36,362 nt of DNA. It comes from Omnitrophica bacterium RIFCSPLOWO2_01_FULL_45_10b (GTDB lineage: Bacteria; Omnitrophota; Omnitrophia; Omnitrophales; Danuiimicrobiaceae). The DNA is taken from contig MHFM01000009.1 of the NCBI GenBank assembly GCA_001804205.1, positions 61,588 to 97,949 on the forward strand, written 5' to 3'. The position numbers were made by a program, and so were the translations under genes. The notes under the pieces were generated by a model, which was not told the DNA's origin, searched no databases, and worked only from the letters and a program-made list of their open reading frames with translations. Positions 21,934 through 28,095 of this stretch are shown here, piece after piece (the first letter of the stretch is position 1; the number at the start of each line of letters is the position of its first letter).

Positions 21934-22878
21934 ATGACGCGGTTTCGTTTGAGCTGGCTGATTGAAAATTGGGGCATTAAGCTGATTGCACTCATCCTTG
22001 CCGTCGGCTTTTGGTTTTATGTGGTAAGCGAAGAAAGCATCGAAGCAACCAAAACGATCCCGCTTGCCATTATTTCTCCGAGCAATCAATTGAGAGTTGT
22101 GAAAAGTTCCTCTTCCTTTTTGGAAGTAACATTTCAATCACCTCGGCATTTGTTTTCCGCGTTTTCTTCCGGAAATGTTACGGCGCGCCATAAAATCGAA
22201 GGGATCCAAAAGCCCGGCGATTACTCGTTCAACGTATCGGTGAATGATTTTACGCTTCCGGCGCCTGAAATTAGAGTTGTAAAAATTTTTCCTTCTTTTA
22301 TTACCGTTTCACTTGATGAAGTCATTGTCAAAAAACTTCCCGTTCAAGTGGATTTAGTTGGAGAACCGGCTTATGGGTATCGAGCAGACCAGGAGGCTAT
22401 TGAATTGGATCCAAATGCGGTTTTAGTTGAAGGGCCTAAAGCTGCGCTTGAGAAAATGGATACGATTAAAACAGAGCCTATTCAATTGGTTGGGCGGGTG
22501 CGTTCTTTTCGCCGTACGGTGAAGATTGCCGTGCTTCCGGAAATACGCGTTGTGGGAGATGCCATTACCGAGGTTCAGATTCCCATTAAAGCAGAATTTT
22601 CAGAACGGGAAATTCCGGATGTTCATGTTAAGATCCTTGGCACACCTTCTGCCGATCGTTATGCGCGAGTGGTGACGGATCAAATTGCGATTACCCTAAA
22701 AGGGCCGCAGGCCGTTCTGGATAAACTTGCAGCAACGGATATTTTGGCTTATGTTGAGGTAGAGGGTTTAAAAGAAGGAATTCAAGAGGTACCTGTAAAA
22801 CTCATTTTGCCGCCCGAAGTATCCCTCAAGGAAAAATTTCCACTTGCCTCAGTTGAAGTTAAGAAGCTAAAGTTTTGA
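21934..22878 (+). CDS. cdaR: YbbR/CdaR-family protein, likely CdaA regulator
   Basis: A 314-residue protein with an N-terminal membrane helix (about 13-31, NWGIKLIALILAVGFWFYVV, the standard YbbR start) and three to four extracytoplasmic YbbR domains with the repeating pattern of beta strands and VEGPKAALEKMDTIKTEPI / LKGPQAVLDKLAATDILAYV. In Firmicutes the protein binds and modulates CdaA. Adjacency to cdaA supports the same role. The ribosome binding site is the GGAG in the right end of the preceding element. Confidence 0.88.
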   Translation: MTRFRLSWLIENWGIKLIALILAVGFWFYVVSEESIEATKTIPLAIISPSNQLRVVKSSSSFLEVTFQSPRHLFSAFSSGNVTARHKIEGIQKPGDYSFNVSVNDFTLPAPEIRVVKIFPSFITVSLDEVIVKKLPVQVDLVGEPAYGYRADQEAIELDPNAVLVEGPKAALEKMDTIKTEPIQLVGRVRSFRRTVKIAVLPEIRVVGDAITEVQIPIKAEFSEREIPDVHVKILGTPSADRYARVVTDQIAITLKGPQAVLDKLAATDILAYVEVEGLKEGIQEVPVKLILPPEVSLKEKFPLASVEVKKLKF

Positions 22879-22895
22879 TTGAAGCCTTCTCTTTG

Positions 22896-23627
22896 ATGAA
22901 TTCCAAATCACGTGTTAAGTTGGGTTTAAACATTGATCATGTGGCGACGGTGCGCCAGGCGCGCGGCGGCGAAGAACCTCATTTGATTCAAGCGGCTTTG
23001 GATGGAATCAAAGGAGGAGCTGAGGGGATTACCGTCCATCTCAGGGAAGACAGGCGCCATATCCAGGATCAAGATGTTTTTGAGTTGAGAAAATCTATTT
23101 CAGTCCCGCTTAATCTTGAAATGTCTGTGAACAGCGATATTGTCAAGGTGGCGCGAAAATTAAGGCCTGCCAAAGCTTGTTTGGTTCCGGAACGCCGCAA
23201 AGAATTGACAACCGAAGGTGGATTGGACGTTATCGCCGGGAAACGCCGCATTTCGGAAGCTATCTATCTTCTTCAGGAAAAGGGAGTCATGGTAAGTTTG
23301 TTCGTTGATCCAATACCGGAACAAATACAGGCTGCCTTCGATATCGATTGTGATTTTGTTGAGCTTCACACAGGCTGCTATGCGAATGCGAAGCGTAAAA
23401 AGCGTCCGATCGAACTTAAGCGGTTGCGCGAAGCAGCTCTTTTGGCTCATCGGCTTGGTTTGGGTGTTCATGCTGGCCACGGCCTTAATTACGAGAATGT
23501 TAAAGCGATTGTGAAACTGCCTTTTATGGAGGAGCTCAACATCGGCCATGCGATTGTAAGCCGCGCTATTTTTGTTGGGATGAAAGCGGCGGTTCAAAAA
23601 ATGTGCCGCTTGATTGAAACTGCATGA
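22896..23627 (+). CDS. pdxJ: Pyridoxine 5'-phosphate synthase PdxJ
   Basis: A 243-residue TIM barrel condensing 3-amino-1-hydroxyacetone phosphate with deoxyxylulose phosphate to PNP. LGLNIDHVATVRQARGGEEP, ITVHLREDRRHIQDQDV, NLEMSVN, ACLVPERRKELTTEGGLDV, VELHTGCYA and GVHAGHGLNYENV are complete. A TTG at 22875 (overlapping the cdaR stop) is possible, but ATG 22896 gives the normal N-terminus. A palindromic repeat separates it from nnrD; acpS, often found between them, is absent. Confidence 0.95.
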   Translation: MNSKSRVKLGLNIDHVATVRQARGGEEPHLIQAALDGIKGGAEGITVHLREDRRHIQDQDVFELRKSISVPLNLEMSVNSDIVKVARKLRPAKACLVPERRKELTTEGGLDVIAGKRRISEAIYLLQEKGVMVSLFVDPIPEQIQAAFDIDCDFVELHTGCYANAKRKKRPIELKRLREAALLAHRLGLGVHAGHGLNYENVKAIVKLPFMEELNIGHAIVSRAIFVGMKAAVQKMCRLIETA

Positions 23628-23633
23628 AAAAAC

Positions 23634-23761
23634 GTCATCCCCGCGTGTTTTAAGCGGGGATCCAGACTTATAGATTCCCGACACTTTCGGAGAAGAACAT
23701 CAAGTTCTTCCCGAAAAGTGCTCCGCGCATGAGCGCGAGCGTTAAAGATTTCGGGAATGAC
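23634..23761. repeat. GTCATCCCCGC...GGGAATGAC palindromic repeat (pdxJ/nnrD)
   Basis: It starts GTCAT and ends ATGAC like the other members. Internal hairpins are CCCCGC/GCGGGG, CACTTTCGG-GAAGAAC/GTTCTTC-CCGAAAAGTG, and GCGC/GCGC. The first possible ATG of the downstream nnrD frame (23729) lies inside it. Confidence 0.68.
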
Positions 23762-23776
23762 ATAGGATTTTGGACT

Positions 23777-24643
23777 GTGGATATTAAAAAAGAATTCCGA
23801 AAACAATTCCGTCCGAGACCGCGCGCATCTCATAAAGGAGATTATGGGAGAATCTTCATTTTGGCCGGCTCACGAGGTTTAAGCGGGGCCTGTTATCTGG
23901 CGAGCATGGCGGCATTTCGCTCCGGTGCCGGTTTGGTGACCGTGGGTGTTCCAGAAAGTCTGGTTCCGCCGTTGACAAAGCGCTTAACCGAAGCCATGAT
24001 GAAACCGCTTCCCGAAACGAGACAGGGCACATTAAGTCGGAGCGCGCTGCAGCCCATCCGGAATTTTTTAAAAACCCAGGATATTTTAGCGATAGGGCCC
24101 GGCCTTTCACTTAATCGCCAAACACAAGCTGTCGTGCGCGATACGGTGCTTGGGTCAACGAAACCGGTCGTTCTTGATGCGGATGGCTTAAATGCTTTTA
24201 AAGGTCAGGCCGATTTGTTCCGAAAATGTAAGGTACCTGTTATCGTGACGCCGCATGCCGGAGAATTTGTCCGTCTTTTTGGAACGCCGGTTCCGAAAGG
24301 CGAAAAGCTTCGAAGGCAAAGGGCTGTTGATGTTGCCAAAAAATATCGGGTGATTGTTGTTCTTAAAGGCTATCATACAGTTGTCGCTTCTCCTCAGGGG
24401 AAAGTGTATGTGAATAAAACAGGCAATCCCGGGATGGCAACGGGCGGATCTGGTGATATACTTACAGGCATGATTGCGGCGATGCTGGGCCAAGGTGCGG
24501 CGCCATTTCAAGCTGCGTGTTTCGGCGTTTTGATACACGGCTTAGCCGGTGATATGGCAGCGAAACAAAAAGGTGAAATTTCCATGGTGGCAAGCGATAT
24601 TCTTGGAGCGCTGCCTTCTGCATTTCAACAAATGATTGGGTGA
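23777..24643 (+). CDS. nnrD: ADP/ATP-dependent (S)-NAD(P)H-hydrate dehydratase NnrD
   Basis: A 288-residue ribokinase-like enzyme that repairs hydrated NAD(P)H using a nucleotide cofactor. ASHKGDYGRIFILAGSRGLSGACYLA, AIGPGLS, VLDADGLNAF, VTPHAGEF and the phosphate-binding NPGMATGGSGDILTGMIAAMLGQG are all present. The epimerase (NnrE) half is not fused here. The frame extends to ATG 23729, but those 16 extra residues come from a palindromic repeat. GTG 23777 has AGGA 9 bases upstream and keeps the whole domain, so it is preferred. The stop overlaps the next gene's Shine-Dalgarno region. Confidence 0.88.
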   Translation: MDIKKEFRKQFRPRPRASHKGDYGRIFILAGSRGLSGACYLASMAAFRSGAGLVTVGVPESLVPPLTKRLTEAMMKPLPETRQGTLSRSALQPIRNFLKTQDILAIGPGLSLNRQTQAVVRDTVLGSTKPVVLDADGLNAFKGQADLFRKCKVPVIVTPHAGEFVRLFGTPVPKGEKLRRQRAVDVAKKYRVIVVLKGYHTVVASPQGKVYVNKTGNPGMATGGSGDILTGMIAAMLGQGAAPFQAACFGVLIHGLAGDMAAKQKGEISMVASDILGALPSAFQQMIG

Positions 24644-24657
24644 GGAGGAAATCAATA

Positions 24658-25059
24658 ATGAAAGAAAAAGAATCTTCAAAAAGGCCGCTTATTCTTATCT
24701 TGGATGATGAGAAAGAAATTTTGGAAGCGTTTTCCTATCTGATGAAAGAATTAAATTGCGATACCGAGTTCTGCCCCACCCCCGAAGAAGCGATCGAAGT
24801 GATTCGAAAGGAACCGGATCACTACAGTTTAATCGTGACCGATATTAAGATGCCGACGATGAATGGCATCGAATTCGCTGAAAAGGTGCGCGAGCTTAAT
24901 TCGGAAGTCCCAATTATTTTTATGACGGGCTACCCTTCAGACGAGGTGAAAAGACAGACGCTTAGGTTCAAAAAAGTGGTCTATCTTGAAAAACCTTTTC
25001 ACTTGGTCCCTACATTTGGAGAGTTAATTCCCAAGCTGCTCGGCACCGAAGCAAGTTAA
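24658..25059 (+). CDS. Single-domain response regulator (CheY-like)
   Basis: A 133-residue receiver domain with no output domain. Asp16/Asp17 (LDDE) bind Mg, Asp62 (IVTDIKMPTMNG) is the phosphoacceptor, Thr90 (FMTGYPSD) and Lys112 (YLEKPF) complete the switch. GAGGAGG at 24644-24650 sits 7 bases before ATG 24658 and decides this start over a GTG at 24640. No histidine kinase gene is in the window, so the partner is unknown. Confidence 0.9.
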   Translation: MKEKESSKRPLILILDDEKEILEAFSYLMKELNCDTEFCPTPEEAIEVIRKEPDHYSLIVTDIKMPTMNGIEFAEKVRELNSEVPIIFMTGYPSDEVKRQTLRFKKVVYLEKPFHLVPTFGELIPKLLGTEAS

Positions 25060-25097
25060 AAGCTAACGTTTTCCTCATCCCGCTTAAAAAATCATTC

Positions 25098-25126
25098 AGG
25101 ACAGCTTTTATAAAATCTGATATATT
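25098..25126 (+). promoter_or_regulatory. Promoter for the tRNA-Thr/tRNA-Tyr region
   Basis: AGGACA (25098-25103), 17 bases, then TG-A-TATATT with -10 at 25121-25126. The extended -10 and spacing are good. The predicted start is about 25133, roughly 285 bp before tRNA-Thr and 106 bp before the broken tRNA 5' end at 25239. Confidence 0.5.
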
Positions 25127-25162
25127 GTGCTGCGCTTATTAAAAGTACCTAACAAAAGCCGT

Positions 25163-25224
25163 GTCATTCCCACGATCTTTAAGCGGGAATCTATGGATCC
25201 CCGATAAAAGATTTCGGGGATGAC
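25163..25224. repeat. GTCATTCCCAC...GGGGATGAC palindromic repeat
   Basis: A 62-bp member of the GTCAT/ATGAC repeat group, close in layout to 23634-23761 (AAGCGGGAATC, GATTTCGGGGATGAC). Confidence 0.6.
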
Positions 25225-25249
25225 AGTTTGGTTCTATTGCTGGCGTAGC

Positions 25250-25368
25250 TTCCGCCACAAAGCGTGGCGAGACCCGTCCAAAACAACGCTTTGCGGACGG
25301 ACCTCGCCGCGTTGTTTGGCGGGCAGGGGCAGAGCAACGGTTTTGCCCCGAGCAAAAACGCTCGGGAT
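25250..25368. repeat. Run of adjacent small hairpins
   Basis: Consecutive palindromes: TCCGCC-(9)-GGCGAG at 25250-25270, CCGTCC...GGACGG, CGCC...GGCG, GGGGCA...TGCCCC (25326-25349) and CCGAGC-(6)-GCTCGG (25349-25366). Each is about 20-27 bp. The first shares the 6-9-6 plan of the enolase and purN hairpins. No ORF of note. Confidence 0.6.
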
Positions 25369-25417
25369 CGACCGCGAGGAGTCCTGGGCCGCCGGAGCTG
25401 ATCGGAATAAACTATCT

Positions 25418-25492
25418 GCCGGTGTAGCTCAGGGGTAGAGCAGCTGTTTTGTAAACAGCATGTCGGGGGTTCAAATCCCTCCACCGGCTCCA
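25418..25492 (+). tRNA. tRNA-Thr (TGT)
   Basis: 75 nt with encoded CCA. Acceptor GCCGGTG/CACCGGC, D-arm GCTC/GAGC, anticodon stem GCTGT/ACAGC with loop TTTGTAA (anticodon TGT), T-arm GGGGG/CCCTC. All stems pair (one G-T in the T-stem). Confidence 0.95.
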
Positions 25493-25560
25493 TTGATTTC
25501 TCAGCTCCGGCGGAACACGGATAAACCGTGGGTTGGAGGTTCAAGTCCTCTCGCCAGCTA

Positions 25561-25668
25561 GTTTAGTGGTTAGTGATCAGTGGTTAGTATTTAGCGAAAA
25601 GCCAAAAAGCGAAATGGTTCTAGCTACTTGCCACTAATCACTAGTCACTAGTTACTAATCACTACTCA
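25561..25668. repeat. Imperfect long inverted repeat TTAGTGGTTAGTGAT...ATCACTAGTCACTA
   Basis: The left arm (about 25562-25595), built from GTTAGTGATCAGTGGTTAG, and the right arm (about 25632-25666), built from ACTAATCACTAGTCACTAG, form an imperfect hairpin. It lies between the tRNA remnant and tRNA-Tyr. No coding potential. Confidence 0.55.
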
Positions 25669-25669
25669 C

Positions 25670-25752
25670 GGGGAGTTACCCAAGTGGACAAAGGGGACAG
25701 ACTGTAAATCTGTTGGCTTCGGCCTTCAGTGGTTCGAATCCACTACTCCCCA
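25670..25752 (+). tRNA. tRNA-Tyr (GTA)
   Basis: 83 nt with a long variable arm. Acceptor GGGGAGT/ACTCCCC, anticodon stem ACAGA/TCTGT with loop CTGTAAA (anticodon GTA), variable arm around GGCTTCGGCC, T-arm CAGTGG-TTCGAAT-CCACT. CCA is not encoded. Confidence 0.95.
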
Positions 25753-26015
25753 TGTTTATGGTGAATGGTTCTCCGCCAAAGGACGGATCCGCCTCCGGTG
25801 GAGAACTCTTTACTTCCAGCTATCTATAGGTAAAATACATTTAATTCTTTTAATGCATGTGCCGAAACAATAGAAACCAAGTGAACGGCGGTCAATTTAA
25901 GATTTTTCCGGAACTTGCTGCATCCTTAAGTTCTGTCTTGCGAACAAGTTAGATAGAAATAAAGGGTGCAAATTCTTTGCGGCAAAGTCCGGCCGGTGAT
26001 TCACAAACTATTTAA
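25753..26015 (+). promoter_or_regulatory. 263-bp leader before the exopolysaccharide cluster
   Basis: A GTTCTCCGCC/GGTGGAGAAC hairpin (about 25769-25804) comes first. Bases 25960-26005 hold structured-looking sequence: CTTTG-CGG-CAAAG hairpin, CCGGCCGG and GTGATTCAC palindromes, ending 11 bases before the first gene's GTG. It looks like a folded leader but matches no riboswitch class that I can confirm. No clear promoter is seen. Confidence 0.3.
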
Positions 26016-27341
26016 GTGAACAATTTGACCAAGCTGGAAGCAGGGGGTATTATTAGAAGTGATAGCAGTTACTTGGCAAAAGTTCTTTATTTAACAATCA
26101 TTTTCACGATTACAGTTTCACCGAAAGCCTTCTCAGTGGTAGAAGAAATATACGAAAGAGATATTCCCACTATTCAAGGAGCTACCGTCGGCCCTCTTGA
26201 AGAAGATCCCTTCAGCGGGGGACTCATTGGTTTTACTTCTGATAAAGACTGGAGGCTTCTCCCCGGTTTTGAATCTAAAACCACGTATGACTCAAATACC
26301 AACCGTGAGCGCCAGGGAAAAACCGACAAAAGAGACGAAGACATTATTCTTCATTATACGCCTTCCATCGCTTTAATTCGAAGCGGCACCCGATTTAGTT
26401 TCAGATCCATTTATCAGATGAGCTTTCAAGAGTTTTTGCGGGATGCAAAACAAACGGGTTTTAATCATAATGTTTCTCAAAGCATTCAATATGTAAGCCC
26501 AAAAATTAAAACAGGTATTACGTACGCTTTTTCCAATACGAAAGCCGCTGCTTCTGATGCCATTGCCAAACGACGCACCACCGTTACCAACAATTTTCAG
26601 CCAAAGTTTGAATATCAGTTTACGAGGCGATTCAGCGCAGCCGCACTCTATGAATTTTATGAGCTTGCGTATAAAGATATTGGTTCAAGAGATAACAGTA
26701 ATTACCGGCGTCACAACACAGGCGGCCGCGCGACCTATCATTTCAGCCCGAAGATGGATTTCTTTATCGAGGGAAGGGACCTTATTGTCAAATATTATAG
26801 AAACGGATTTCTTGATTCCAAGGGTTTTGTCCTATGGGGCGGCTCCAATGTGAAAGTAACGGAAAAATTTTATCTTACTTTTCAACCGGGGTATAAAATG
26901 CAAATCTATAAGGATTCAACCCTTAATACGTTTAACGGCTGGGTGTTTCAAGGAGATCTTCGATATAAGTTTTCGAATAAAATGCTTATTTTTTTAAAGG
27001 CGACCCGTGACCGACAGGAAACCAGCCGCGCCAATGGTGGTTGGAATATAGGCAACAACATCAACGGAACGGTTACTTATAAAGTTAGGCCGCGCATCAG
27101 TTTGGTTTTGGATGGATCGCTTGGCCGAACTGATTATATTCGTGAAACTACGGCCGTGGGAAAGACGAAGAGAAAGCAAGACCATACCGTTGTCGGAGGT
27201 GCTTTAATTAAATGGAATCCCATCCGCACCTTAAATTTCTCCGTTGGTTATAAGCTCCGTTTCAAAAATGTTAATATTGACAACGAAGGTGACTACCGGG
27301 CACATATTTTGGAATCAGCAATGTCTTACAAACTTGCATGA
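26016..27341 (+). CDS. Exopolysaccharide-associated outer membrane beta-barrel protein
   Basis: A 441-residue exported protein. Signal-like segment YLAKVLYLTIIFTITVSPKAFS (about 20-41). From about residue 75 there are many amphipathic beta strands (FESKTTYDSNTN, RFSFRSIYQMSFQEFL, FYLTFQPGYKMQIY, LNFSVGYKLRFKN), consistent with a 14-18-strand barrel. Similar barrels of the TIGR03016/OMP_b-brl type precede Wza and Wzc in PEP-CTERM/EPS-type clusters and are thought to help polymer cross the outer membrane. GTG 26016 is the only usable start near the signal peptide. Overlaps the next frame by ATGA at 27338-27341. Confidence 0.72.
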   Translation: MNNLTKLEAGGIIRSDSSYLAKVLYLTIIFTITVSPKAFSVVEEIYERDIPTIQGATVGPLEEDPFSGGLIGFTSDKDWRLLPGFESKTTYDSNTNRERQGKTDKRDEDIILHYTPSIALIRSGTRFSFRSIYQMSFQEFLRDAKQTGFNHNVSQSIQYVSPKIKTGITYAFSNTKAAASDAIAKRRTTVTNNFQPKFEYQFTRRFSAAALYEFYELAYKDIGSRDNSNYRRHNTGGRATYHFSPKMDFFIEGRDLIVKYYRNGFLDSKGFVLWGGSNVKVTEKFYLTFQPGYKMQIYKDSTLNTFNGWVFQGDLRYKFSNKMLIFLKATRDRQETSRANGGWNIGNNINGTVTYKVRPRISLVLDGSLGRTDYIRETTAVGKTKRKQDHTVVGGALIKWNPIRTLNFSVGYKLRFKNVNIDNEGDYRAHILESAMSYKLA

Positions 27342-27379
27342 ACCCTAGGCAGCCATATTACGTAGAGGTAATTAATGCA

Positions 27380-28078
27380 ATGCGAACAAATTATCGCAAT
27401 AAACTGAGAGCTGTTCTCTTATTGATTTCCATTTCTGTTTATTTTCTCGGCCCGTTTTCCACGCATCCGGTTTTTGCCGAAGAAAATATTCGAAGAACGC
27501 CGCCTCCTGGCTACTCTCAGCAAGCTCTTCTTGCTGCTAAAGCGAAAGCTACTCATGCCAAAAAGATGGCGGCAGCCGCTGCCGAAGACAGCTCGTATCG
27601 GGTCCAGCCGGGGGACCGCTTAGAGATCACGGTCTATCGAGAAGAAGATCTCTCGAAGGTTTATGAAGTCGACCCAAACGGAAAGCTCAATTTTCCGCTG
27701 ATCGGCGGCATTGAAGTAAAAGACCTTTCCATTGAACAATTGCGCAATAAGCTTACCGAGAACCTCAAAAAATTTATAACGGATCCTCAAATCAGCATTT
27801 CCCGATCGGAAGGCACCATTAAATCTATTTCCGTCTTGGGCTACGTGCAAAAGCCGGGCGTTTATGATTACACGCCTAATTCAACTTTGATGCGGATGAT
27901 TTCTACGGCAGGCGGGTTCAAAGACGGCGCCAATAAGAAAAAAATTAAAGTGGTGAGGATAATTAAAGGTAAAAAAGAAGTCATTGTCATTAACGCCAAA
28001 AAAATTATTAGCGGTAACGCGGACGATCCTAAAATACAGCCCAGCGACATTATTTTTGTTCCCGAATCGATTTTTTAA
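27380..28078 (+). CDS. Wza-type polysaccharide export protein (Poly_export + SLBB)
   Basis: A 232-residue periplasmic/outer-membrane export protein from ATG 27380. Signal peptide MRTNYRNKLRAVLLLISISV...VFA, cut before EENIRR. YRVQPGDRLEITVYREEDLSKVYEVDPNGKLNFPLIGGIEV is the Poly_export domain. ISVLGYVQKPGVYDYTPNSTLMRMISTAGGFKDGANKKKIKVVR is one SLBB domain. It forms or feeds the export channel for polymer together with the chain-length/BY-kinase protein that follows. The frame opens 14 codons earlier (ATG 27338, overlapping the barrel stop); 27380 is favoured because it gives a normal signal peptide. No lipobox Cys is seen. Confidence 0.85.
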   Translation: MRTNYRNKLRAVLLLISISVYFLGPFSTHPVFAEENIRRTPPPGYSQQALLAAKAKATHAKKMAAAAAEDSSYRVQPGDRLEITVYREEDLSKVYEVDPNGKLNFPLIGGIEVKDLSIEQLRNKLTENLKKFITDPQISISRSEGTIKSISVLGYVQKPGVYDYTPNSTLMRMISTAGGFKDGANKKKIKVVRIIKGKKEVIVINAKKIISGNADDPKIQPSDIIFVPESIF

Positions 28079-28095
28079 AGCTAAAAGGAGTTGAG

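Larger units (their letters stand above)
25239..25560 (+). pseudogene. Split tRNA remnant enclosing tRNA-Thr
   Basis: GCTGGCGTAGCT (25239-25250) is a tRNA 5' end. The T-arm GGAGG-TTCAAGT-CCTCT and acceptor CGCCAGC at 25536-25558 form its 3' end, and the 7-bp acceptor stem pairs perfectly across the 300-bp gap. The D and anticodon arms after 25501 are degraded. The gap holds a run of hairpins (25251-25368) and the intact tRNA-Thr, which is flanked by a 13-bp inverted repeat (25389-25401 / 25501-25513). Confidence 0.6.

Noticed and set aside
25191..25544. 117-codon minus-strand frame over the tRNA-Thr region
   Set aside because: It consists of antisense tRNA and palindromic repeats; such frames are known annotation artefacts.
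25903..25920. Possible sigma54 promoter (GGAACTTGCTGC) before the exopolysaccharide operon
   Set aside because: TTGCT resembles the -12 box, but the GG that must lie 10 bases before GC is absent (GG-N8-GC instead), so the -24 element is missing.
25960..26005. c-di-GMP-I (GEMM) or FMN riboswitch
   Set aside because: Short string similarities only; the first receptor segment and paired helices are not in the required order, so no class is called.
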